Assembly (NCBI GenBank): GCA_032622095.1
Contig: CP136061.1
Coordinates: 195,594,935-195,658,934 of the forward strand
Direction: 5' to 3'
DNA length: 64,000 bases
Source of the DNA: Siphonodentalium dalli
Lineage: Eukaryota; Mollusca; Scaphopoda; Gadilida; Siphonodentaliidae
In this document: piece by piece, positions 1-13,200 of the stretch
Position numbering within the stretch: position 1 is the stretch's first letter
Layout: each line of letters opens with the position of its first letter
Notes under the pieces: generated by a model
Database searches by the model: none
What the model saw: only the letters and a program-made list of their open reading frames with translations
Told to the model about the DNA's origin: nothing
Program-made: the position numbers and the translations under genes

Positions 1-1352
1 TGACTGTTGTAGTCTTCATAGTCACAATCTTCTAAGTATGTACAGTCAGGTAGTCAGGTGCGTCTCAACAGTCAATGACTGTCTTGTTTTGAGTGCTTGT
101 GGAAACAATATAAGCACGCGTGGGGTGTCGTTGTTTCGGACTGTTCTATCAATTCGTAAATATGTTGTACTGTTTAAAAGTGAAATCATAGGTGTCGGTT
201 CACCGAATCGATCCCGAAGACGTTATGATGTCTGAACGAAATATCGAATTATATCTATAATGATTTGTTCGATACTTTGTTTCTCCTATTTGTGATATGA
301 GCAACAGTTATCACCCGCGCCAGTAATCCAATGATTAGACGATACAGACCCTACTTTCTTTTGTTCTATTGACGGTTCTTAATGGCTAAGACACTGCGCT
401 TGGGTTGTCTTACCAAGAAATCAACGAACCAGCATTCGAGCATTGAACAACAGACACTTGCAAAGTAGGTGCGTGGTGTACCGACGCTCGAATTATCAGG
501 TTGTCCGTTGTTTGCTTAATTACATAACCCAATCACGACTGTCTTAACCACAACACGAAATTGTTGCAATTGACATTCTTCTGTATGGGGAAATGGGGGG
601 GGGGGGGTCACTTCGTTTTCTCACGCATAAATTAATACAAATTATTTTTTTGGAGAATGTTCTGCTATTGGGCTGAACAATATAGTAAGTGGACAACCCC
701 CATGCAACTTACATGTATATGCTGCGGCTGGAGAAACATTAGCACATTGACGAAATGAGTTATATATACGCACGGATGCGATGACACACCCCCCCCCCCA
801 AACTTTGGTACAAATATTCAATATTTGGTTGGAAGTTTCAAGCCTAAAGCACCATCAGTTGGAGATTTCGCATCGAAAATAGTTTAATATTTCAAACACT
901 ATTTATAGTGGTGTGAAATTGGTCCTGACTAAATTGGCATCAGTTGGAAATTCCTAACCTTACAGTTGTGCCCGGTTAGCGATTAGAAATTTCCAACAGG
1001 GGGATAGAGGGTGCAAATAGAATTTCCCAAGTTAAGGAAATTATTCAAAGGAGGTGCAGTTATAAATTCCAAATATTACACCTCAACGAAGACATTCTAG
1101 ACACGTCCCTGTAAATAAGTTTTAAATATAACTTTGCTCTCACCGCAATTCTGATATATAGGTGAGTCAGCTCTCTCATCTTCATATATTTGTTCCAGCC
1201 ACTATCGCAGAATTGGGCGTTTTAATGTTGACCGTCCATGAGGTTACTTTCGACAGAATGACTTGTACACTAGCGAGTTCATATTAATCCCGTGCAACAA
1301 ATTTAATTAATTGTCCCGTTATCACTGGGGTTATATATACATCGTCTAAATT
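1..1352. other. Non-coding, no gene seen
   Basis: Short ORFs only, AT-rich, with a G15 tract at 594-608. At 800-1040 the words GTTGGAAATTTCCAAC/CATCAGTTGGA recur, as they do at 36660-37100. HAL's first exons were looked for here and not found. Confidence 0.6.
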
Positions 1353-1531
1353 GGATAGATCATTTCACTCGTGTCTTCATAATTAAGACGGCCGGTGTGC
1401 GTCATGTTTGGGAGTGATAAACCCTTCTCACTCGCGCTCCGCGCTCGCGAGTAGAGTTTATCACCCCCAAAACAAAACGCACGACGGTCGTCTTAATTAT
1501 GAAGACACTCGTTGAGATGATCTATCCAATA
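1353..1531. repeat. Foldback MITE
   Basis: Two arms of about 75 bp in inverted orientation (TTGGATAGATCATTTCACTC at the left, its partner near 1510-1531) around a short GC-rich core, CTCGCGCTCCGCGCTCGCGAG. Compact hairpin, no coding capacity. Confidence 0.75.
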
Positions 1532-2261
1532 CTTAGAGTCTAAATAAGAATGGAAAACAGTCCAGGCAGGTGTGCATTAGTATTTCAAAGGAATGATCGA
1601 CGCTTGATCTTGTCTTCCCAACTCATCTGAACACCAAACGCGTGGATCGATTGTTAAATTTTAGACTTGGACATTTAAGCTGTTCCCACACAAGCCTATG
1701 CATGAAGAAACAAACTTAGAATTTGGTTCCTGATGGAGCCACAGATGGCAAAGAAGAGTGGTTCTATGTTAGTATTAGATTCTCCGGGGAACCAAATTTG
1801 GAACTTTTTTCTTAGAGTGTACTTCGCAAATATTTCATGTTTTACGCTGAACAATTCATTTCAAATTCAGCTATTAAATGGCAAAACTTTGGCGGGGAAG
1901 TGCCATAATGTTCAATTTATTTGTATGAAAACATGCTCTATCATCCTGCTAGATTGACTAAAATACACACCCGACAAATAATATTACATGACATACATGT
2001 CCTAAAACAACGTTTATTTTATACAGTTAGGAGAAAGGGTGAGTAAAATATCACACACTCATCCCCACAGATCCGAGCATGATGATTTAAATCTACGGCT
2101 TGCTGCTTGTTCACGCTTTTAGTTTTTTCTCATACAGGCACCGCCAATCCTAAGTTAGTGTGTGACTGTGTGTACTACATGTACATCATCAAAGTCATTC
2201 ACCGCTAATCGCATTCTTCAAAACTGCCATCAAATGTGGTAACATGCGTGGAAAATCTTAA
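1532..2261. other. Non-coding, no gene seen
   Basis: A 74-codon ORF at 1733-1957 has no splice context or recognisable family. No repeats identified. Confidence 0.5.
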
Positions 2262-3500
2262 AGACCCACTTAAGGACTGTGCTAACCCAATTTTCCCCAA
2301 ATTTAATGGAGTCCAAAATAAAGGTTTATGTTCACTTTTATTACTAATCACAGTAACCAAACCCATGAATGCAACATTTTAAGAGTATAATTCATGGTAG
2401 ATTATGTTAGAAATTCAAAATGTGAAATTTGTAGAAGTTTTTAAAATCTGTTTTTTCGAACCCAAATTCAACAAACACAAAGATCATATCTAAACAAAAG
2501 ATATGGGTATGTGTACTGAACACTGTGAAGAATGATGAACAATAAAGATATACTCACATTTCTTCAGTTTTATTAAGACTTTTGGCTTGGAAGCAGTTGT
2601 TTACAAATGGTAGATTTCATTGCTCAGAAAAGCTATTTGGGAACTGAATTTGATGGGTCAAGTTAATGTTCACTCAAGCCAGCTGGGATTATGACCAGCA
2701 GGTGCTGACCCATGAGAATATTATATCCTGATTCAGGCTGATTGGTGACCTAGTTTCTGGGCTATGGGGTACCCCCAGATTGGGGATTACACAGTTCTTT
2801 TGTCAAGAGATTCACAACACACCACTGTCCACAGATATTAACACTTAACTGTCACCTCACTACAAGCGATGTCAGGCAAGTTACTCAATTATTTGTAAAC
2901 AATTGGTTCTTAGTAATTTTATCAAAGAATGCTTGATAAATATGAATATTATTTTATTGTTCATCATTCTTCACAGTGTTCAGTACACATTGCCATATTT
3001 TTTTCTTTGATATGGACTTTGTGTTTATTGATTTTGGGTTCGAAAAAATAGATTTTAAAAACCTCTAAATTTCACATGCATTTAGTATTTCTAACATATT
3101 CCACCATGAATTATACTCTTAAAATGTTGCATTCATGTGTTTGGTTACTGTGATTACTAACAAAAGTTAACATAAACCTTTATTCTGACTCCATCAAATT
3201 TGGGGAAAATTTGGTTAGCAAAGTCCATAATTTTCGAACCACCAGATCACATTATATACAAAATATTCCATATTATATACCATTTGAAAGAGGAAGCTCC
3301 AAAACATTGTATTATCAACTGATCCGGTCGAGTAAACTGGGAACATATTGTTTTTGTCGAGGTACTGAGGTGTGTTCTGTGATTAATTTTGATCCAGACT
3401 GTACTATAAAGTCTATTATTCTCAATGGAAGGGGAATAACTCTATCTCTTAGTTTTAATTCTGATGCATTATGGGATGACAAGTGGGGGGGGGGTTAAAA
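2262..3500. mobile_element. Family A MITE interrupted by another element
   Basis: Left end AAAGACCCACTTAA at 2262 and right part ATTTTCGAACCACCAGATCA from 3230 are the two sides of a family A copy (compare 3812-4238 in reverse), split by the 2276-3228 insertion. The far end is lost in a G-rich stretch near 3485-3496. Confidence 0.65.
2276..3228. mobile_element. Foldback element inserted in a family A MITE
   Basis: GGACTGTGCTAACC at the left mirrors GGTTAGCAAAGTCC at the right. The inverted arms extend about 280 bp each (to near 2550 and from near 2950). No ORF of note; non-autonomous. Confidence 0.75.
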
Positions 3501-3811
3501 ACCACACTGTTTATCATAACTGTTCTGTATATTTGTTCGCCAATATTGTTTTTACAATAGGGCGTATCACGATGGCAAATGAATGGCCGACACCATCTAC
3601 CATTACGCGTGCTTTAGAGTTTATATCATGGGCACTAATCTATACACCGAGACGCGACGATTATATTACTCATTACATGCATGTTTGATTGAAATTTATG
3701 ATTTGTTTGACAATCTCTCATGCCGTCTTCACACGCACAGCGACGCACTACGATGTCATTCGTTTATACCATTAAAATATAGCCACCGGATATTCGTTTA
3801 GCGTACCCGGA

Positions 3812-4238
3812 TTAAAGGCCCATTTAATTTTCGAGTCACCGATTATTTTTTTTATAGTGTCTTGATATACGGTTTTTATAACAATATATGACATAAAATA
3901 TGATTAAAATACCAGAATTCATCACCATTTGGAACGTATGTGTCCCAGAAGGTGCCCACAGCGTAATAGAAAATAGCTGAAATAATAGAAACATTTCCCC
4001 TGTCTTACTCCCAGATTGCAACAAAATTCAAACTAAGATATAGAGTTATTCCATTGAAAATAATGGACTTTGCAGAACATAAAATACGTCGGTACATCAA
4101 CAAAAACATGTTCATAGTTTATTACACCGGATACATTGATAATGCAATGTTTTGGAGCTTTCTCTGTCACATGGTATATAATATGGCATATATTTGATAT
4201 AATGTGATCTGGGGGTTCGAAAATTAAGTGAGCCTTAA
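3812..4238. mobile_element. Family A MITE, TTAA-flanked
   Basis: TTAA at both ends with inverted termini AAGGCCCATTTAATTTTCGA and its mirror TCGAAAATTAAGTGAGCCTT. TTAA target duplication is typical of piggyBac-like mobilisation; no transposase in the element. Confidence 0.8.
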
Positions 4239-4690
4239 GTTTGTTATTTACTCATACGATACGCTACGCGTCAACGCTTTTATTTGTCATAATCATAGTG
4301 TTTTGACACACTTTCTCGCTCGCTTCCACTTGAATTCAGCATATTTTTTACATATTTTATAGCAACACGTTTCATGGAATGATCGTTGTTGTAAACCAAA
4401 TAATCTGATCGCATATATTAATACCGTTTTGCTGCAATGCTGAGTAGCTTCTAATCTTACCCGGGGCAGCATGAAGTTTGCCTCTCAAGCGTTTTGGGTG
4501 AATTGCCATCTGAGATGAATTGCCAGTGTAACCTTAGAGTTTGGTTAATTGATCTTGATCGGATGATATCGTGTTATATATATGACATAAATTTATTTGA
4601 TGCCAAAATGAGAATTGACACCATAAACTTCTATATTGGTACCTGTTCTATATACAAGAACATAATTATATCCTAGTGGCAATGCTACCA

Positions 4691-5652
4691 TTAAAGGTCC
4701 ACTTAATTTTCGAGTCACCGATGATATTTTTTATAGTGACTTGATATACGGTTTTAATAACAAGCTATGCCATAAAATATAATTAAAATACTATAATTCG
4801 TCAACATTTGAAACATCTGTGTCTCAGAAGATGCCAATAGAGAAATAGAAAACAGATGAAATCATAGAATGACTCCCCCGTTTTGGCTCCCAGAATGCAA
4901 CATAATTCAAACTGAAGATAAATTTTCAATGGAAAGGGAAAAACTCTATCTTTAAAATATAGAGTTATTCCTCTCCATTGAAAATGATACACTTTTTACT
5001 ACAATCTAGATGAAAAAACACGTTGGTAACTCAACATAAAACAACATGTTCACAGTTTATTACAATTTACACCGGATAAGTTGATAATACAATGTTTTGG
5101 AGCTTCCTCTTTCAAATGGTATATAATATGGCATATATTTTATATATGTGATCTGGGGGTTCATGGTATATAATATGACATATATTTTATATATGTGATC
5201 TGGGGGTTCATGGTATATAATATGACATATATTTTATATATGTGATCTGGGGGTTCATGGTATATAATATGACATATATTTTATATATGTGATCTGGGGG
5301 TTCATGGTATATAATATGACATATATTTTATATATGTGATCTGGGGGTTCATGGTATATAATATGACATATATTTTATATATGTGATCTGGGGGTTCATG
5401 GTATATAATATGACATATATTTTATATATGTGAACTGGGGGTTCATGGTATATAATATGGCATATATTTTATATATGTGATCTGGGGGTTCATGGTATAT
5501 AATATGGCATATATTTTATATATGTGATCTGGGGGTTCATGGTATATAATATGGCATATATTTTATATATGTGATCTGGGGATTCATGGTATATAATATG
5601 GCATATATTTTATATATGTGATCTGGGAGTTCGAAAATTAAGTGGGCCTTCA
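4691..5652. mobile_element. Family A MITE enlarged by an internal tandem array
   Basis: Left end TTAAAGGTCCACTTAATTTT, right end AAAATTAAGTGGGCCTTCAA. The normal family A body continues to about 5116, then a 47-bp sequence is amplified. Confidence 0.8.
5117..5632 (+). repeat. 47-bp tandem repeat, about 11 copies
   Basis: The unit begins GGTATATAATATGACATATA and ends CTGGGGGTTCAT. Copies are nearly identical; point variants (GGCAT versus GACAT, one GAACTG, one GGGGATTC) mark blocks. The unit matches a single-copy segment in other family A elements. Confidence 0.95.
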
Positions 5653-6393
5653 ATAGAAGTTTTGATCCTCAGATATCGACTTTCAATTGAGGAAGTTATA
5701 ACACATTTTTATTTTTATCAGCGAATGTGTCATGCGAATTATGGAGATTGCAAGTATCTATAATTTGGGGGGGGGGGGTGTAGGAAAATATTTTCAAACA
5801 CTTATACCGTTGGCCATTTTTGGACCCATCCACCTCTCGACCCAAATGTTTTTACTGTTTTAGCGAGTTTTTTTTCCGCCAATTTTTATGCATTTTTTGA
5901 AACCCACGTACACCTCTCCTAAATAAACACGAACTAAAAAAAATTCAGAAGAATATTAGAATTTGCACGACTTACTGTCAGTTTCCTATAAACTACCTAT
6001 TACCTGTTGGTATGTATGTGATAGCTCTGTTTGACATGGCAGTGATTACTCATATGATGCAAATTGACATATATTTAGCTATTTTAGAGTAAGAATTAAA
6101 CAATCTATACTGACAGTCTACATGCAGTTTTTATGTTTGTATTACATCATATCTGAGTTTTAAGGCAAAAAAAAAATGCCTTTGGCTCCTCTTGGCCACC
6201 CACCCCCTCAAACGTGCCCGGAATTTTTTACCCCCTGAAAATTGGCTCAGGAACTTTTGACTACGTTTGGCCTCAATTCGGACCGTGTATCTTTAAGTTG
6301 ACACGTCATTGTTTCATGTATGAATTCTGAACAGCAGTCGTACCTGTCGCGTAAATAGATATACTTTTGTGACAGGGGCTTTTGTACAGGGCG

Positions 6394-6471
<78 letters not shown>

Positions 6472-7144
6472 CTTTGGTGACAGATACTTGTAGTTTGATA
6501 ACTGTGTAGACATTTTAAAAACGTAGTTTCCAGGTGTCGCTTAGATAGTTATTGCTACTTTGATATTTATTAATATTAATAACATGCTTCACTAGCTCAA
6601 TTTACCTGTGTACTAGATCAAATTACCTGTGTCTGTGGTAGTTTTCACATTATATAACAAAGTTAAAAAAAATGAGAATTTCCTTCAATTTACCAAAGTA
6701 TACTCTCAATTAAATTTGGCAAATCATTTTGAAATTTGGCCAAAAAAAATAAAATTGGTCCAGCTCCTAACCTGCTTTGTCCCGCACCTCAGCCATTTAC
6801 CAACCACAAGCCCCTTCTCCATAAATTGTCGCAGTTCCAACGTGAGGGCCAAGCTAAATTTAGGGGGGTGTTATGATGATTCAAGGGATGTGGGGTCTAC
6901 CGTGAAAAAAAAAACAAAAAAAAAACAACGTAGCAAGGATAGACGCTAATATTGAGATCCAAATATAGCCCAAGTTGTGAGATATATTATGGGACTCACT
7001 TAAGCTGTCCATGAGTACAGTCAAAGAAGATAATAGTCATTGCTTAAATAATTTATAACGAATATTACGAGTATATCCTTTATTTGTTTGGCCACTAGGA
7101 ACGCATTCTGCATGCAGAAGCATTATTCTACTCTGAATTTTCAG
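5653..7144. other. Non-coding apart from the (TA)n tract
   Basis: Low-complexity AT-rich sequence upstream of the first visible HAL exon, with a G11 run near 5768. A 106-codon ORF ending in poly-lysine (6629-6949) is driven by poly-A runs. Confidence 0.55.
6395..6466. repeat. (TA)n microsatellite
   Basis: About 35 TA dinucleotides without interruption. The apparent ORFs across it are low-complexity artefacts. Confidence 0.97.
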
Positions 7145-7219
7145 TACATCTCACTCGATGGAAACAGTTTAACGACTGACGACCTCGTCCGTTTGGGAAA
7201 AGGAATGTATCTTCTAAAA
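7145..7219 (+). CDS. HAL: HAL exon (first visible), residues 1-25
   Basis: It follows a pyrimidine-rich acceptor (tgaattttcag) and ends at GTAAGT. It reads [20 protein letters not shown] and ends MYLLK, matching the segment before the ammonia-lyase core of animal HAL. It is 75 nt, phase 0 at both ends. At least one more coding exon must lie upstream. Confidence 0.93.
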
Positions 7220-10200
7220 GTAAGTTTTTCTCTCTTAAAGGTGGTCTTTCTGTCTTAAAACGTGCATGTTTTATATAGTGTCCGGGGTATAATATTATAA
7301 ATATGGCTCGAAGACATCTGTCCGGGAACACTTCTATCAATTAATATTGATTTTATATCGATATTTTCTTAGAGAATACGATATTTTTTCGTTACTGACT
7401 TCATAATTTTTAGATAGAGTTATCCCGCATGGTACGCTCCGAACGGATGCGAGCGTAAAATGTCCCAAATTGATTGTATGTATGTTATACCATAAAATTC
7501 GAAATAAAATCAATATTATTTGATAGCAGCGTTTCCGGACAGGGATCTTTGGTTCATGTTTGTTATTTTTATACCCAGGAAACTATATAACACTTGTTGT
7601 AGGAAGAGATAGATCACCGTTAATTACATACGAGAACAATTTGTTCATTCCAGTTTAGAAGTGTGTCATAAGTGTCTTATGAACTATGCATTTATACGAC
7701 CGTGCTCTTTCAACAAATATAATTTATGATTACCCAGACACGCCAGTCTGACTTCATTATACATGTATGTAAGTTTAATTCACAACTCCAGTTCCAAATT
7801 ATGGACGGAGTGAATATCCCACTGATTGATTAAAGGTACTCAATCCGAACAGAGGGTCCCCATCTCAACAGATTCCAGCAACAACAATCCGATCAGAGTG
7901 TCTTATATTACTATTTCTTTGGCTTTGGGGGTAAAAAATATTTGATTCGAGTCGATGAACCCATCAAACAAAGCTCAGAGTTATTAGATATTGATTTTTG
8001 AAATTTGTTATTTACTCGAGATGAGTACTAATAATTGCCTTCAACTGCCGAAATCTGCTCGGGATGTGTACACCAAAATCTATTCAAACAGACAAGGATG
8101 GATAACTCTAAAATCAAGTGGTAATAATAACGCAATTTTGACTGAGTTCTGGGCCAGAAAGTATTCCCGATAATGAAAAATAATAGATCTCTAAAATCGA
8201 TATCTAACAAATCTGAGCTTTGATGGGTGACTTCCTCGACTCGAATCAAATATTTTTGACCCCCGAAGCCATTGAAATAGTAATTGAGAGGAGTTTTATC
8301 GGATTGAGTACCTTTAACTGGTGTGCATTTTTTTTTAGAATACGAATTGTCGGGGTACCGAATTCCATTAATGTTGAGCTGGGGTTTTACCACGAACTGC
8401 GGGGCAGAATTCAGTTCAGTCGATACACTGGTCTGATCACTGTCATCACGTGTTCAGAATATATTAAATCTATAAAAATATTAAAAACTTTTGTCGGTTA
8501 CAATTCGATCTGATTTGATCTATAGACAAGTTTGAAATGAACATTGACCAATCTGTTTCTCAGAATAATGCAGAATGGATTGTAACATTCTGTATATATG
8601 TGATGGCAGTGGTCAGACCAGAGCGTAGCGAGGGGACTGATCTTGGTTTGGTTTGACCGACGTTCTGGTATATATATAATACATGCCAGTAATTAACCAC
8701 GTTCTCCTTCAATTAATTATTGCTATACTGATTTGGTAGACTTACATGAGGGGATGATATTTTAATGTGGCCTTAATTCTAACTATACGTGCAATATGGG
8801 TCTTTAAATGCAGCCATTTATGGGACCACCCATTTTATACTCAAAAGAATATGCAACAAATGAATGAATTTGAGCCAAGTATTTTAGTGCAAAATACACC
8901 TGTTTGCTCTTTGAACGATACAAACAACATTGTAATTATAATAAAAATCAGTTCATGACTCCAGTTTTTATGGCGGCCATTTATGTTTGCATCGTTCATG
9001 GAGCACATGAGTGTATTATTTTTTTTTGCACCAATCCATGGCTCAAATTCATTCATTTGTAGCATATATTCTGTTGCATGAGTATAAAAGATTATCCCAT
9101 AATGGCCGGCTCTAGTGTAAAGTAACCCTTTAATAACGTCTGCCCAAACATTACTTCAGCTGACTGAGGAAGCGGAACGGAAAGTAGATTTGGCGAGGAA
9201 GTTTGTCGATGGAATCCTGGCGAGTAATAAAGGTAATAATTATGTCAGCTTGTCCACCCACTGTGTTTATTCATATCAAACACGTTTAAATGTACTCAAT
9301 CCGATCATCAGACGTTCCTAAATTACTATTTCTTTGGCTTTGGTGGTAAAATATATTCGATTCGAGTCGAGGAACACACATATCAAAGCTCAAAGTGATT
9401 ATATATCGCTTTTTGAAGTTTGCTATTTATATTGTTTGTGGACCAGAAGCACGTACGTGCTCAAACGGACGAAGATGTGGATGAAGATGGATAACTCTAA
9501 AATCAAGTGGTTATCATTACCACTTGATTTTAGTGTTATCCATCTTCATCCGCATCTTCGTCGGTTTGACCACGTGTTTTGGTCCACAAACAATATAAAT
9601 AGCAAACTTCAAAAATCGATATCTAATCACTCTGAGCTTTGATGGGTGGGTTCCTCGATTAGAATCAAATATTGTTTACCCATGAAGCCAAATAAATAGT
9701 AATTTAGGAGCGTCTGATCGGATTGAGTACCTTTAACAAGGACGTCTATATATTCGGTTGATATTCAAATCCATTATTGATATCTGAATCACTGAGAACA
9801 GAATTCATAGTCTCGCGATGATATGGTCTATTTCAGTTTTAAAAGGACATGCATAGACTGTTCGAACCTCAAAATTATTTATATACATAAGTTGGTAAGG
9901 GGTACATGTATCGCAATAGTTTTCAATACCGGGAAATATTCAAAAGCGAATATTATATCAGGTGTATTTTTGAGTGCAAATCGCTATGTGGATTAAGATA
10001 GCTGAATACGTTGATAAAGATGGTCTCGTCGCTATACTATATATATGGATCGAGCATGCTCTCAGGCGACGAATCCTCAAATATATGCTATAAACGTGCT
10101 ATGAAATAAATAACCACCGAGGTTCTGTCCACATCGTGGCAGTCGTTGGATTCTTATATAGGAGCGATGAGAAGCGTTGGATTTTTCGGAGAGATGAGAA

Positions 10201-13200
10201 GTATAACATTTATATCCCCAGCACTTCAAGTGTGCTGTTTCGAAGAAGGTCCCTCCGTTACGTATTACTTATTCGGCAATTCTGTATTTCAGTCAAACAA
10301 AGGGTAGCCCGAAACGCATCCTTTCGACATGCACCCGATTCAAACTACCGTCGCGCAGAGGGGTTCGAACATGACATTCATGTCCTTTGTCAGTATATGG
10401 ACGCCAGTCACCCTTTCGATACACCCCATGCACCCTGATCCAAAAAAAAGGCCGCCGCCGAAATGGCAACAAAGCAAGGACGTATTTTTATGCTAATTAC
10501 TTTATTATACTTCCATATTTCATTTGCAAAGTTATCTCCCTTTATGTGAAAATTGCTAGATCACGGAAAATATTGGGACTAGGAGTAGTGCGTTTATTTA
10601 AAATTCTAGGGACTGGATATCTAAATTTGATTTATATATATTGATCACCTAACTTGGTGGTTACAAGAGGGGCGATATGTACTATATCCCTCGATCTTGT
10701 CTGTTCTCGGACCATACTGAATATGTTTTCCCAATTATAGTGGTGTATGGAATTACGACTGGTTTCGGGAAGTTTGCGAGAACTACGATCCCCAAAGACA
10801 AATTATGGTAAGTATAAACATATACGCCTTATTGCGCATCGGTGTATTAAACATGTAACGGCATATTTGTATAAACTATTAAAGATGCATAATCGGAATT
10901 AACGCTCCTAAATTACTATTTCTTTGGTTTCGGTGGTAATAAATATTTGATTCGAGTCGAGGAACTTCCCGTGATCAGATATCGATTTTTGAAATTTGTT
11001 ATTTCTCGAAATGTGTACTTATTTGTGGCCTTGAAAAAAACTCGTAAAACCGAAGGTCTCGGACAAAATTGCGGATGAAAATGGATATTTCTAAATTCAA
11101 GTGGTAATACGGCAAAATTTCGTGATACTCAAGTGATAATACGGCTATATTTCGTTGAACAACATGTTGACAAATAACACGTTTTGGGGAATTGTATACC
11201 ATAGATGACAGTGGTTAGCATTATTTTGTTGTAATTAATCGATTCTGATAACTAAAGCGTATTTTGAAGAAATGTTGTTGTAACTTGATGATATGGGGAC
11301 AGTCTGATCGGATTGAGTACCTTTAACAGTTTAACGTTCACGAATGTCAAGGGGTGGCTTTATAGGGACTGGCATAATTCCGGTTCTATATAGTCAATCA
11401 TATAATAGCTTTAGTAGTCTGGTCGATAAACTAAAATTTTAGGGTCAACCTAAAAAAAATTTGGACTAAGTTGGTTTTTATATCATTTTGAAGAGGAAGC
11501 TCTCCTCTATAGCATATCCAAAATGAGCAATTTTTGTAATTCAAGATGGCGTCCAAGATGGCTGCCATTTTCCTATAAGTCAGCTCGATGCAATTATAGT
11601 GAGAACATCTTGTCATATGTATACACTTGTATATATTTTTGTGAAGCTATAACATAACTCCATCTTTATGTGCCACAATTGAAACTTCCCGTCCAAGATG
11701 GCCGCCAAAATTGCGACCGGAAGTGGAATTCATACGTTTTTACTTATACTTTTAAGATAAGTTTCTGAGGTCTTGAACTGGCTGAGAATTGTGACTCTAT
11801 TTTGTATATATAGCATGTTAACTGACCATTGGAACAGTGAAATATGCTGTTCGTGGTGGTCCACACCCTTCCGATCACTCAAAAATTCGATTTTACAAAA
11901 CGCGGTATAACATTTTACAAAAGATCCCCTTTGTGATTCTGGTCACATTTCACCAAGAAGTGGGAAGAACTGTGCAATGTAAGTGATCCATTCTATATCT
12001 TATTGATATTCGAACTCAATGGTACCAAAATTGTCACTTTGGCTCAAAATGGCTGTCAAAATGGCCGCCAAAATATGGAAAAATGTTAATTATTATCCCA
12101 ACGTGCCATGCAACCGCTTACAAGTTATGGTGATGTACATAAATGGCTATTCCGTATTATATACATTGAATACCAACATTTCTTATGCACCTTGATTAAT
12201 TTTTACTATTTACCATTCTGAAATCACCAGAATTATGGATTTTTCTATCACAAACAGCATCAAACTCGGCAAAAAATCACTATCTTTAGTATCAAAGGTT
12301 CTTTTTATTTTGATATGCCTTAAATATGACATAGTGTGGTGTTTTAGACAATATTACTCAAGATTACATGCAAAATGGCAACCAAATTTAGTAAAAAGTT
12401 TATATTCCGAACATTATTCTCGGCTGTTCCGAAATGGTAGCAAATTGTGACTCACTTGGTTATTAAACATGCTACTTAATCAATGGACAACTTAATCTTA
12501 TATTATGGTTGTCCCAAAACCTTATGGGGCACGACATAAGGTTTTGATATGCCTTAAATATGACATAGTGTGGTGTTTTAGACAATATTACTCAAGATTA
12601 CATGCAAAATGGCAACCAAATTTAGTAAAAAGTTTATATTCCGAACATTATTCTCGGCTGTTCCGAAATGGTAGCAAATTGTGACTCACTTGGTTATTAA
12701 ACATGCTACTTAATCAATGGACAACTTAATCTTATATTATGGTTGTCCCAAAACCTTATGGGGCACGACAAATTAATTTTAAGGGATGCAGTATGAATTT
12801 TGCCGAACACCTCTTTTGGGATTATGTCCATGTTTTTTACGGAAACGGACGGAACGTTGAACCTGAACTGACAGGTATCATATTATGTGGCTACTCTGAC
12901 CCATTAGCATCAACCGTTTTCTTCACATTGCATATAAAACGCAATTAATGTGGAGAACACTCTGATATTACCTCTATCGATTACCATATCCTTGAGTTAT
13001 TGTGGAAACTGATAGTCACACAAATGTGCACCAGTACAAATCACACATGAGCATGCAGTCACTCCATATCTACATACATGAATACCACGTAAATGGCCAT
13101 GTGCCACTCGCTGTATAGACATACACCTCACCCATTACCATACAGCCACAATTGGGTTTACCCATACACCAACGCATGGTCATATAGCTGTGAATAACAT

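Noticed and set aside
5117-5632. CRISPR-like array
   Set aside because: Units are contiguous 47-bp repeats without unique spacers, in a MITE of a eukaryotic genome.
6247-6513. 88-codon minus-strand ORF with repeated Tyr-Ile
   Set aside because: It is a translation of the (TA)n microsatellite.
8028-8393. 121-codon minus-strand ORF, with similar ones at 21568-21801 and 34314-34499
   Set aside because: All lie in family B MITEs and share the same repeat-derived peptide; MITE sequence, not a protein family.
10136-10438. 100-codon ORF in HAL intron 2
   Set aside because: No splice context fitting HAL and no recognisable domain; composition similar to surrounding intron.
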